This document shows, in pieces, positions 44,326 through 52,746 of a stretch of DNA of 64,000 nucleotides. The DNA lies in assembly GCF_001305515.1 (NCBI RefSeq), contig NZ_LJYW01000001.1, positions 1,827,202 to 1,891,201 on the forward strand, written 5' to 3'. Every line of letters starts with the position of its first letter. The stretch's first letter is position 1. The notes under the pieces were generated by a model. The model ran no database searches, was not told the origin of the DNA, and saw only the letters and a program-made list of their open reading frames with translations. A program made the translations under genes and the position numbers. The DNA comes from Prosthecodimorpha hirschii (GTDB lineage Bacteria > Pseudomonadota > Alphaproteobacteria > Rhizobiales > Ancalomicrobiaceae).

Positions 44326-45141
44326 TCACCGGCTTGCGGCGAGCCGGTCCAGGAAGCCGAGCATGTGGGCGATGCCGCCATGCTGGTCGAGATCGGCGTG
44401 GCCGGCTTCGGGCAGCTCGACGAATTCGGCATCCGGGCCGGCGCGTGTCGCCAGCCGGCGGCCATGGGCGATCGGGACGGTGCGGTCCAGGGTGCCGTGC
44501 AGGATCAGGATCGGCCGCCGGATCGCCGCGACGGCCTCGCGGCTGAGCCAGGCATCGGCGAGGAGCCACCGCACCGGGACATAGGGGAAGATCTCCGCGG
44601 CGCGGTCGACGATGGCGGTCGGCGGGGCTTCGAGCATCAGCGCGGCGACGGGGCGGCGGACGGCGGCCTGGATCGCGACCGCGGAGCCGAGCGACCAGCC
44701 GTGCAGCACGATCCGGTCGGAGGGCACGCCCTCGGCGGCGAGCCGGTCGAGCAGCGCGACGGCGTCGGCGACGAGCGCGGGCTCGCTCGGCCGGCCCGGC
44801 GCCCCGGGATAGCCGCGATATTCCAGCGCGGCGATGCCGTGACCGGCTGCCGACAAACCTGCGAGCCGGCTGACCGAGCCATGCAGGCCGCCGCCATTGC
44901 CGTGGAAATGCACGATGGTAAAGCGGTCCGGCACGCCCGGCCGCCGCCAGACCGGGACGGCGAGGCCGTCGGCGGTCGCCAGCCGGTCCAGCCGGAAGCC
45001 CTGCAGGCCGGCCGCCTCGGGCGTTTCCGGTCCCGGCCAGGGCCGGTAGAGCAGCGAGCGCTGCGACAGGGCGAGCCAGCCGACCGCCGCCCCATAGGGC
45101 AGCGCCAGGCCGAGGGCGACCGCAACCAGTTTCGACAGCAT
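44326..45141 (-). CDS. Alpha/beta hydrolase
   Basis: A 271-residue protein with an N-terminal hydrophobic segment (about residues 4-25) that would anchor it to, or export it across, the inner membrane. The nucleophile elbow is HGWSLGSA, the oxyanion region is VHFHGNGGGLHGS, and ILILHGTLDRTVPIAHG and EAGHADLDQHGG carry the late acid and histidine. It resembles the ABHD12/YfhR-like group of serine hydrolases. The substrate is unknown. It stands downstream of pntB on the same strand after 108 bp. Confidence 0.88.
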   Translation of the reverse strand: MLSKLVAVALGLALPYGAAVGWLALSQRSLLYRPWPGPETPEAAGLQGFRLDRLATADGLAVPVWRRPGVPDRFTIVHFHGNGGGLHGSVSRLAGLSAAGHGIAALEYRGYPGAPGRPSEPALVADAVALLDRLAAEGVPSDRIVLHGWSLGSAVAIQAAVRRPVAALMLEAPPTAIVDRAAEIFPYVPVRWLLADAWLSREAVAAIRRPILILHGTLDRTVPIAHGRRLATRAGPDAEFVELPEAGHADLDQHGGIAHMLGFLDRLAASR

Positions 45142-45249
45142 CGCGCCTCCGGATGCGAAAGGACCGGCCGGGAGGGTCCCGACCGGTCCAGACTCGTGTG
45201 CGACGATGGAGACTTCGTGACCGCGCGGATCGCGCGGGTCCGGAGGGCC

Positions 45250-46647
45250 TCAGTCGAGGTTCTTGATGATCTCCTCGGTCATCTTCTTGGCGTCGCCGAA
45301 CAGCATCATGGTGTTGTCGCGGAAGAACAGCTCGTTCTCGACGCCGGCATAGCCCGAGCCCATGCCGCGCTTGATGAACAGGACCGTCTTGGCCTTCTCC
45401 ACGTCCAGGATCGGCATGCCGAAGATCGGCGAGGCCGGGTCCGTCTTGGCGGCCGGGTTGGTCACGTCGTTGGCGCCGATCACATAGGCCACGTCGGCCT
45501 GCGCGAAATCGTTGTTGATGTCCTCGAGCTCGAACACCTCGTCATAGGGCACGTTGGCCTCGGCGAGCAGCACGTTCATGTGGCCCGGCATGCGCCCGGC
45601 GACCGGGTGGATGGCGTATTTCACCTCCACGCCCTCGTGCTTCAGCTTGTCGGCCATCTCGCGCACGGCATGCTGGGCCTGGGCGACCGCCATGCCGTAG
45701 CCCGGCACGATGATCACCTTGGACGCGTTCTTCATGATGAAGGCCGCGTCGTCGGCCGAACCCTGCTTGACCGGCCGCGACTCGACCGCCCCGCCGGCCG
45801 GACCGGCGGTCTCGCCGCCGAAGCCGCCGAGGATGACCGAGATGAAGCTCCGGTTCATGCCCTTGCACATGATGTAGCTGAGGATCGCGCCCGACGAGCC
45901 GACCAGCGCGCCGGTGATGATCAGCGCCGAGTTCTGCAGCGTGAAGCCGATGCCGGCCGCCGCCCAGCCCGAGTAGCTGTTCAGCATCGAGACGACCACC
46001 GGCATGTCGGCGCCGCCGATCGGGACGATGATCAGCACGCCGAGCGCCAGCGAGACCAGCACGATCAGCCAGAACACGACCTGGCTGCCGGTCATGACCA
46101 GGGTCGCGATCAGCACGACCAGGATCACGGCGAGCGCGATGTTCACCAGATGCCGCATCGGCAGCAGGATGGGCTTGCCGCTCATCCGGCCGTCGAGCTT
46201 GAGGAAGGCGATGACCGAACCCGTGAAGGTGATCGCGCCGATCGCCACGCCGAGGCTCATCTCGACCAGCGCCTGGCCGTGGATATGGCCGGGCGAGCCG
46301 ATGCCGAAGGCCGCCGGGGCATTGATGGCGGCCGCCGCGACGAACACCGCCGCCAGGCCGACCAGCGAGTGGAAGAAGGCGACCAGCTGCGGCATCGCCG
46401 TCATGGCGATGCGCTTGGCCGTGATCGCGCCGACGCCGCCGCCGATGGCGAGCGCCAGCAGGATCAGCGCATAGGCGCCGAAGGAGGGCTTGATCAGGGC
46501 CAGCGTGGTGCCGATGGCGATGGCCATGCCGACCATGCCGTAGACATTGCCCTTGCGCGACGTGGCCGGGCTGGACAGCCCGCGCAGCGCCATGATGAAG
46601 AGCACGCCGGAGACGAGGTAGAGCAGCGCAGTGATGTTCTGAGACAT
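45250..46647 (-). CDS. pntB: NAD(P) transhydrogenase subunit beta
   Basis: PntB holds most of the membrane channel and the NADP(H)-binding domain III of the proton-translocating transhydrogenase. The 465-residue protein has about nine N-terminal hydrophobic segments. The NADP domain begins near residue 290 and contains VPGYGMAVAQAQHAV, HPVAGRMPGHMNVLLAEA and GANDVTNPAAKTDP, all family signatures. It is the last gene of the pntA-pntA2-pntB operon, 13 bp after pntA2. Confidence 0.97.
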   Translation of the reverse strand: MSQNITALLYLVSGVLFIMALRGLSSPATSRKGNVYGMVGMAIAIGTTLALIKPSFGAYALILLALAIGGGVGAITAKRIAMTAMPQLVAFFHSLVGLAAVFVAAAAINAPAAFGIGSPGHIHGQALVEMSLGVAIGAITFTGSVIAFLKLDGRMSGKPILLPMRHLVNIALAVILVVLIATLVMTGSQVVFWLIVLVSLALGVLIIVPIGGADMPVVVSMLNSYSGWAAAGIGFTLQNSALIITGALVGSSGAILSYIMCKGMNRSFISVILGGFGGETAGPAGGAVESRPVKQGSADDAAFIMKNASKVIIVPGYGMAVAQAQHAVREMADKLKHEGVEVKYAIHPVAGRMPGHMNVLLAEANVPYDEVFELEDINNDFAQADVAYVIGANDVTNPAAKTDPASPIFGMPILDVEKAKTVLFIKRGMGSGYAGVENELFFRDNTMMLFGDAKKMTEEIIKNLD

Positions 46648-46660
46648 GGATGCGCCCCCC

Positions 46661-47119
46661 TCACGACTTCTTCTTGTACATCGCGAGCATGCGCGACGTG
46701 ACCATGAAGCCGCCGAAGATGTTCACCGCGGCGAGAACGGTTCCGACGAAGCCGAAGCCGCGCGCCCAGCCGGCGCCCGGGCCGGAAGCCCAGTCGACGC
46801 CGACGGCGAGCAGCGCGCCGACCACGATCACCGACGAAATGGCGTTGGTGACCGACATCAGCGGCGTGTGCAGGGCCGGGGTCACCGACCAGACCACGTA
46901 GTAGCCGACGAAGATCGCCATCACGAAGATGGAGAACTGGAACACGAAGGGATCGACCGCGGACGCGGCCGCATGGGCACTGGCGACCTGCGCGGAGAGG
47001 TCGCCGAGGATGCCCTGCGCCTTGTCGGCCGCACCGACCGCGGCAGCGGCCGCATCCTGGGCGGCCTTGGCGGCGGCCCGGGCCTGTTCCAATGCCTGTT
47101 CGGGAGTGAGATTGGCCAT
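46661..47119 (-). CDS. pntA2: NAD(P) transhydrogenase subunit alpha part 2
   Basis: In many alphaproteobacteria the alpha subunit is split. This 152-residue piece carries the alpha-side membrane helices (three in the C-terminal part, with FVGYYVVWSVTPALHTPLMSVTNAISS in the middle). Its N-terminal 45 residues are Ala-rich and helical. It lies 11 bp after the pntA gene and 13 bp before pntB, so all three form one transcript. Confidence 0.93.
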   Translation of the reverse strand: MANLTPEQALEQARAAAKAAQDAAAAAVGAADKAQGILGDLSAQVASAHAAASAVDPFVFQFSIFVMAIFVGYYVVWSVTPALHTPLMSVTNAISSVIVVGALLAVGVDWASGPGAGWARGFGFVGTVLAAVNIFGGFMVTSRMLAMYKKKS

Positions 47120-47130
47120 GGTTGCCCCCT

Positions 47131-48261
47131 TCAGCCCTTCAGCGACGGATGGACGATCTGGCCGTCCCGCGTGATCATGGTCGCCTTGACGAGTTCATCC
47201 TCGTAGTTGACCGCGAGCGTCTTCTCCTTCTTGTCGATCATGGTCTCGACGAAGGCGAACAGGTTCTTGGCGTAGAGCAGCGAGGCGCTGGCGGCGACGC
47301 GGCCGGCCACGTTGAGATGGCCGAGGATCTTGACGCCGCCGATGGTGACCACCTCGCCCGGCACCGAGCCCTCGATATTGCCGCCGCGCTCGACCGCGAG
47401 ATCGACCAGCACGGAGCCCGGCCGCATCGACGCGACCATCGCGGCGGTGATCAGCTTCGGCGCCGGCCGGCCGGGGATCAGGGCCGTGGTGATGACCATG
47501 TCCTGCTTCTTGATGTGCTCGGCGACGAGCGCGGCCTGCTTGGCCTGGTATTCGGCCGACATCGGCTTGGCGTAGCCGGCCGCGGTCTCGGCCTGCTTGA
47601 ACTCCTCGTCCTCGACGGCGACGAACTTGGCGCCGAGCGAGGCGACCTGTTCCTTGGCGGCGGGGCGCACGTCGGTGGCGGTGACCACCGCGCCGAGGCG
47701 GCGGGCGGTCGCGATCGCCTGCAGGCCGGCGACGCCGGCGCCCATGACGAACACCTTGGCGGCCGAGACCGTGCCGGCCGCGGTCATCATCATCGGGAAG
47801 GCGCGATCATATTCGGCGGCGCCGTCGATGACGGCCCGATAGCCGGCGAGATTGGCCTGCGACGACAGGATGTCCATGACCTGCGCGCGGGTGATGCGCG
47901 GCATGAACTCCATCGAGAAGGCGGTCAGGCCGGCATCGGCGAGCGCCTGAACGGCAGCCTGCTGGCCGTAGGGGTCGAGCGCGCCGATCAGCAGCGCGCC
48001 GCGCTTGGCCAGCGCCGCAGCCTCGGCGGAGGGGCGACGGACCGTCAGCACGATATCGGCGCCGGACCAGACCGAAGCGGCGTCGGGGGCGATGGTGGCG
48101 CCGGCAGCTTCGTACTCCGAGTCCAGGATGCGGCTCTTCAGCCCGGCACCCGTCTCGACCACCACCTCGGCGCCGAGACCCTTGAACTTCTTCACGGTAT
48201 CCGGAGTGGCCGCGACGCGGGCCTCCGCCGGATCACGCTCCATCGGCACGGCTATCTTCAT
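47131..48261 (-). CDS. pntA: NAD(P) transhydrogenase subunit alpha part 1
   Basis: This 376-residue soluble part binds NAD(H) (domain I). It starts MKIAVPMERDPAEARV, has RAQVMDILSSQANLAGYRAV in the middle, and the Rossmann motif VMGAGVAGLQAIATARRLG. The following LIPGRPAPKLI and GSVLVDLAVERGGN match the family. The enzyme couples the proton gradient to NADPH formation. An aa3-oxidase subunit IV gene precedes it on the same strand after 253 bp. Confidence 0.97.
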   Translation of the reverse strand: MKIAVPMERDPAEARVAATPDTVKKFKGLGAEVVVETGAGLKSRILDSEYEAAGATIAPDAASVWSGADIVLTVRRPSAEAAALAKRGALLIGALDPYGQQAAVQALADAGLTAFSMEFMPRITRAQVMDILSSQANLAGYRAVIDGAAEYDRAFPMMMTAAGTVSAAKVFVMGAGVAGLQAIATARRLGAVVTATDVRPAAKEQVASLGAKFVAVEDEEFKQAETAAGYAKPMSAEYQAKQAALVAEHIKKQDMVITTALIPGRPAPKLITAAMVASMRPGSVLVDLAVERGGNIEGSVPGEVVTIGGVKILGHLNVAGRVAASASLLYAKNLFAFVETMIDKKEKTLAVNYEDELVKATMITRDGQIVHPSLKG

Positions 48262-48514
48262 GGATTGCCCCCTTTCGGCACCCCTCCGGTGCCGTCCATC
48301 CGCAGGAATGGCCGGCCGGAGACGGGGTGGAGAAGCCGATCGCTACCGGCCGCCGGCGATGCGGCGCCACCCGTTCCGACGAAATCCGGCCACCGACCCC
48401 GCTCCGTCAGGAACGCGGGGGTCAGGGGCCGGCGATGAAATTCCGAATCCCGCCCGATCGAACCTTCGGGTTGGCTGGCCTGCCGCTCCCTGCGGATCGG
48501 TCCGGCCGGCCGGA

Positions 48515-48643
48515 TCAGAGCAGGAATACTGCCATCAAGGCGAGCAGGACGACCACACCGATGGTGCCCCACTTGGTCATGGCGATGAACAGCTTGTAGG
48601 TCTTCTCGTGCTCGGCGTAGTCCATCGGGCTGTGCTCGGCCAT
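48515..48643 (-). CDS. aa3-type cytochrome c oxidase subunit IV
   Basis: A 42-residue membrane peptide. MAEHSPMDYAEHEKTYKLF is followed by one C-terminal helix, WGTIGVVVLLALMAVFLL. This is the bacterial aa3 CoxIV form, a small extra subunit of the terminal oxidase. Its position ahead of the pnt operon is a known arrangement in this group. The oxidase itself is not in the window. Confidence 0.9.
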   Translation of the reverse strand: MAEHSPMDYAEHEKTYKLFIAMTKWGTIGVVVLLALMAVFLL

Positions 48644-48793
48644 TGTTCGCCCCTCGCGTGTCATGGTCATCGTTCCCTTGCGGGCCGGCGTCTTTATAGG
48701 AGATGGCTGTCCCACGGGCAACGCGTCCTGGTGGCCGCAGTGCCGGTTCCGACGACGGATGCGGCACGGCGCACGACCGACCCGATCCCACCT

Positions 48794-48816
48794 ATCTGGT
48801 ATGCCAAATGCCAGAT
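48794..48816. promoter_or_regulatory. GntR-like operator upstream of the chaperone gene
   Basis: ATCTGG and CCAGAT form a perfect inverted repeat around TATGCCAAATG, with TGGTATGCCA inside. TGGTATGCCA is a common core of GntR-family operators. It lies about 110 bp before the gene at 48927; no GntR regulator is next to it. Confidence 0.4.
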
Positions 48817-48926
48817 GGCGTCAAGCGACCTGCGGCTCCCGACCATGGCAATCACCCCCTTGCATACAAAGAGCAATTCACCTCATATGCCGCTCGGGAA
48901 CATGCGGTGGCTTGGAGACCCGAGGG

Positions 48927-49403
48927 ATGAACGACAGGGACCCGCTCGAACGGGCTGCCGATCGGCTTGCATTCTGGATCGAGACGTTCAACCGGCTCTT
49001 CGAGACCGACCTGACGGTGGACGACCCGCAGTTGATTCTCAACAGCAAGGGCGGGGTCGAGATCCTGATCACGCCGGTCCTGCAACTCGGCAGTTTCTTC
49101 TTCACGGCGTCGCTGCGCGAAGTGCCCGAGCCTGCGGAGGATTTCCTGGTCAGGGTGCTGGCCGGCAACCTGTTCCAGGCGGAAAGCGGCGTCGGCTGGT
49201 TCTGCATCACGCCGGAAACCCGGCAATTGTGCTGGCAAATGCGCTGGGATCGCTTCATGACCGCGACCGAGGAGGCCTTCCTGGGCTTTCTGGAGGCTTT
49301 CGCGGATGCTGCCGAGGAACGGCGCCGCACTGCCCTCTCGTGGTCCGACGGTCCGCCCCTGCCGCCGGGTGCGCCGCAGGAATTCACCCTGGTGCGCGCC
49401 TGA
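48927..49403 (+). CDS. CesT/type III chaperone-like protein
   Basis: A 158-residue acidic protein. The N-terminal ADRLAFWIETFNRLF, the central strands (VEILITPVLQLGSFFFTASL), and the later LLAGNLFQ-like segment (VLAGNLFQAESGVGWF) match the CesT/Tir-chaperone fold. Such proteins bind type III effectors before secretion. It has no signal peptide. No type III apparatus genes occur in the window, so it may serve a distant system or a different client. The next gene, 13 bp away on the same strand, is the natural candidate. Confidence 0.65.
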   Translation: MNDRDPLERAADRLAFWIETFNRLFETDLTVDDPQLILNSKGGVEILITPVLQLGSFFFTASLREVPEPAEDFLVRVLAGNLFQAESGVGWFCITPETRQLCWQMRWDRFMTATEEAFLGFLEAFADAAEERRRTALSWSDGPPLPPGAPQEFTLVRA

Positions 49404-49415
49404 GGGAGGTCGGAT

Positions 49416-50114
49416 ATGGCCACGGGAGGCGTGAATTCAGGCCGGCCGACAGGTCCGGTCGCGATCGAGACCACGGGTTCGCAGCGACCCGAAGCGACCG
49501 TCGTCCCGACGCAGCGCTACCAGGGCGATCGGTTTCTGTCGGTCCAGAGGGCAAGCTTCCTCGGCAACGCCGTGCTCGGCATGGTCGCGACGATCGGCGG
49601 CCGGTTCGTGTCGCAGACACCGTCCTCGAACGGTTCGGGTCCGCAGTCGTCCGCCCCGTCCCTGCCGTCGCCCGGCCCGGATGCCGGCAAGCCTTCGGAC
49701 CTGGCCTATCGCGGCACGGTCATGGACAGCATCGACAAGCAGTTCCAGACGCTCGACACCGTCGCCCAGAAGGTCAAGCAGGTCGGCGATACGACCTCCG
49801 AGGTCCTCGACGCCCTGCCGGTGCCGAAGGGCGCGCAGAAGCTGTTCAAGGTCGCCAACCGGACCACGACCTTCACGGGTCTGGCGCCATTGCTGCTGTC
49901 CGGCCTCTATGCCGCGGCCTCGACCTCCAATGCGGTCGGCACCCACGCGCATCTGCGTTCGCTCGCCAAGCCGACCGACGAGGATGTCCGCATCAACGCC
50001 TTGGTCCAGCAGCAGGCCCGCGACGCGCGCCAGCTCTTCAAGGACCGCACCGTCGACTATGTCGGCGAGCGCTTCCAGGAGATCGGCGTCACGCTGCCCT
50101 TCGACAAGCTCTGA
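49416..50114 (+). CDS. Hypothetical protein, possible client of the chaperone
   Basis: A 232-residue protein. The first 90 residues are Ser/Gly/Pro-rich and look unfolded (GGVNSGRPTGPVAIETTG), like the secretion and chaperone-binding region of type III effectors. The C-terminal part is helical, with one moderately hydrophobic segment (GLAPLLLSGLYAAAS). There is no standard signal peptide. I see no enzymatic motif. It directly follows the CesT-like gene, so effector-like function is suggested by position and composition only. Confidence 0.6.
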   Translation: MATGGVNSGRPTGPVAIETTGSQRPEATVVPTQRYQGDRFLSVQRASFLGNAVLGMVATIGGRFVSQTPSSNGSGPQSSAPSLPSPGPDAGKPSDLAYRGTVMDSIDKQFQTLDTVAQKVKQVGDTTSEVLDALPVPKGAQKLFKVANRTTTFTGLAPLLLSGLYAAASTSNAVGTHAHLRSLAKPTDEDVRINALVQQQARDARQLFKDRTVDYVGERFQEIGVTLPFDKL

Positions 50115-50182
50115 GGCATTGCTTCGCGCGACGGGCCAGCCCTGCCCCATGCCCATGCCCCAAGGCCCCAAGGCCCCACACC

Positions 50183-50581
50183 TCAGGAGGGGCAGACGCG
50201 GACATGCTTGCGCGCCTCGGCGAAGTCCATGACCAGAAGCTTGGCGGTCAGACCGCCGCGCGCCTTGATCCAGTTCTGCACCGAGATCGGATAGAGGGAC
50301 AGGACGATCTTGTTGGCCTTCGGGTTGGTCTTGCCGGTCTTGATGTCCGTCGTCTGATGAAAGGCCAGCACCGCGCCCGGACCGAGGCAGACGCGGTTGA
50401 CCCTGGTCAGTGCCAGATAGACCGTGCAGGCCGAGGCGCACAGTCCTTCGATGCGGACGAGGCGACCGGAATCGGCCACGTCCAAGGCCGTGGTCACGCG
50501 CTCGATGACGCGACCGCCCCGATCTCCGGAAATCACATAGGGAGGCAATTCGTCCATCATCGCGCCGGCCCCGTCATTCAA
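50183..50581 (-). CDS. COG3904-like protein without signal peptide
   Basis: A 132-residue protein whose core, VRIEGLCASACTVYLAL followed by LGPGAVLAFHQ, matches the ClpP-crotonase-like COG3904 group of exported proteins. Relatives usually have a signal peptide; here none is present, and an in-frame stop just before the ATG rules out an upstream start. The three cysteines at 48, 52 and 65 are those that are normally conserved. It could be a shortened remnant or a true cytoplasmic variant. It is convergent with the gene at 49416. Confidence 0.6.
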   Translation of the reverse strand: MNDGAGAMMDELPPYVISGDRGGRVIERVTTALDVADSGRLVRIEGLCASACTVYLALTRVNRVCLGPGAVLAFHQTTDIKTGKTNPKANKIVLSLYPISVQNWIKARGGLTAKLLVMDFAEARKHVRVCPS

Positions 50582-50682
50582 CCCCGGCGGGAAGTCTAAG
50601 CGAGCCCCCCGCCCCTGGCCAGAGCCACGGCATCACGTCAGGGCTGGATTGCAACCGGTCGGCGCTTTTCGGCAACGACCGG

Positions 50683-52185
50683 TTACTCCGGCCCCGCCGC
50701 AGGGCCCGGTGTCGACGCCGTATTGCCGCGCAGCGGCCGGTGCTCGGCGCGGCTCAGAATCGCCACCGCGATCGTCTGAGCGATGGCGGCGACCAGAAAC
50801 ACCCAGCGGAAGCTGTCCACCGCCCGGGCCGCAACGGCCGGATCGACCGCCGCGTGGCGCGCGCCCTCGCCGATTTCGGCGACGACGCCGGTCCCGGTCA
50901 GGATCGCGCCGAGCACCGTGACGCCGACCACGGAGCCGAGCGTGCGCAGGAACGACATCGAGGCGGTCGCAACGCCGAGATCGCGCGGCTCGGCGGCATT
51001 CTGGACCGAGATGGTGCCGACCGGGAACAGCGTGCCGGTGCCCATGCCGGCGATGCCGACGGCCAGTTCGACCGCCCAGAACGGCAGCAGGCCTGCCCCC
51101 GCCGCCAGACCGAACAGGGCGGCGGCCGCGACCAGACCGCCGACGATCGCCACCCATTCGTAGCGCTCGACCCGGGCGATGACCCGGCCCGACAGGTTGG
51201 CGCCCGCCACCGTGCCGCCGAGATAGACCACCAGGGCGAAGCCCGCGTTGGCCGGCCCCATGCCCTCGACCAGTTCGAGATAGACCGGGAAATAGACCGA
51301 AAGCCCGATCGAGGACGCCATCGCGAAGAAGAGACCGAGCGTCATCGGGGCGATCACGGGGTTGCGCATCACCCGGGGCGGAATGAGCGGCTCGGCCGCG
51401 CGGGTCTGGTGCCACAGGAACAGGCCGGCCAAGGCCGCCGCCCCCAGGAGGAGCCCGACCGTTCCGGCCGAAAGCCAGGCCAGCCGGTGGCCGCCGAGCG
51501 TCAGCGCCAGCATCAGCATGACCGTGGCGCCGACCACCATCAACGAACCCGGCCAGTCGAGCTGATGGTTGCGCTGCACCCGCGGCAGCTTGCGCAGGGT
51601 CCGTTCGGAGAGGAAGAGCGCGACCGCGCCGAGCGGCAGATTGATCCAGAAGATCAGCGACCAGTGGATATGCTGCGCGAACAGACCGCCGACCACCGGT
51701 CCGGCCAGGCTCGCCGTCGCCCAGACGCCCGTGATGTAGGTGACGTAGCGCGGGCGCTCCCGCGGCGGCACCACGTCGCCGATGATGGTCTGGGCGAGCG
51801 CGATCAGGCCGCCGCCGCCGAGCCCCTGCAGGGCGCGCCCGGCGATCAGCACGCCCATATTGGGTGCCAGCGCACAGACCACCGAGGCGGCGAGAAAGAT
51901 GCCGACGGCGGCGAACAGGACCGGCCGGCGCCCGCGGATATCAGCCAGCTTGCCATAGAGCGGCGTCACCGCGGTGGCGGTCAGGAAATAGGCCGAGATC
52001 ACCCAGGACAGCCATTCCGGGTCGCCGAGCGTCGCCCCGATGGTCGGCAGGGCGGGCGCCACGATGGTCTGGTCGAGCGCGGCGAGCAGCATCGAGATCA
52101 GCGCGCCGACGACGATGTTGCGCTTGTCGATCTCGCTGATGGCGGGAACATTCGCCCGGGATCCGGGCGCGGCAGTTTCGGTCAT
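50683..52185 (-). CDS. MFS drug exporter, DHA2 (14-helix) type
   Basis: A 500-residue transporter with about 14 hydrophobic helices. ALDQTIVAPALPTIGATLG near residue 36 and the loop YGKLADIRGRRP near 78 are the usual EmrB/QacA signatures. The later GPVVGGLFAQHIHWSLIFWINLP is motif C and its following helix. I start at the ATG at 52185; the longer open frame upstream lacks membrane character. Proton-driven export of drugs or metabolites is expected. No regulator or membrane-fusion gene is adjacent. Confidence 0.93.
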   Translation of the reverse strand: MTETAAPGSRANVPAISEIDKRNIVVGALISMLLAALDQTIVAPALPTIGATLGDPEWLSWVISAYFLTATAVTPLYGKLADIRGRRPVLFAAVGIFLAASVVCALAPNMGVLIAGRALQGLGGGGLIALAQTIIGDVVPPRERPRYVTYITGVWATASLAGPVVGGLFAQHIHWSLIFWINLPLGAVALFLSERTLRKLPRVQRNHQLDWPGSLMVVGATVMLMLALTLGGHRLAWLSAGTVGLLLGAAALAGLFLWHQTRAAEPLIPPRVMRNPVIAPMTLGLFFAMASSIGLSVYFPVYLELVEGMGPANAGFALVVYLGGTVAGANLSGRVIARVERYEWVAIVGGLVAAAALFGLAAGAGLLPFWAVELAVGIAGMGTGTLFPVGTISVQNAAEPRDLGVATASMSFLRTLGSVVGVTVLGAILTGTGVVAEIGEGARHAAVDPAVAARAVDSFRWVFLVAAIAQTIAVAILSRAEHRPLRGNTASTPGPAAGPE

Positions 52186-52746
52186 CGAACGGGAGCTCTC
52201 GGACTGGGAGGAGGGATCGGCGCCCGACCGCAACGCGACAGGTGGCAGTCGCAGACTATGGACTGCTCCGCCCCTCTCTGGCCACCGTTCGATCGTCCCG
52301 ATTCCCGGCAGTCGCCATGCGCCGGACGCCCGGCTCGCGCGATTCGCGGCGTCTTTCCGTATCGGAATGCTCAATCATAGATTGATATTTCTGAATGTAT
52401 TGAATTCGCCAAATCCTGCGACCACCCCAGCCTACGGATTGTTTCATATCGATTATTTTCCAGACCACGGACAGCTTCGCGACATGCAGGGCTGACGTGC
52501 AGAAACAATCCAGCAAATAGACTCGCGTCCCGATTGCACCAGCGCGGTCGGCTTGGCATGCTCTCCGATGTCATCGTCGTCTGGTCGCGCGCTCCGCCGA
52601 GCCCGCGGCGCCGGACAGCGGCTTGGCCGGACAGCCGGGAGGGCTTCGGACAGGCCGATACATGGGATGTTGCGGGCCTCGTCCCGATTGCTGTTCCGGG
52701 ACAGCGTCGGCGGCGGAGCCCGGTGTTCTTGTTGGGAGAAGATATC
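52186..52746. other. Gene-free region before the autotransporter
   Basis: 561 bp, with an AT-rich island near 52370-52460 that differs from the G+C-rich surroundings. The region likely contains the promoters of the MFS gene and the autotransporter; a GGGAGAAG ribosome-binding site for the latter ends it. No gene was recognised. Confidence 0.55.

Noticed and set aside
49437..50441. A 334-codon minus-strand frame over the chaperone-client gene
   Set aside because: It overlaps two better-supported genes, and its sequence is a Gly/Arg/Asp-rich shadow.
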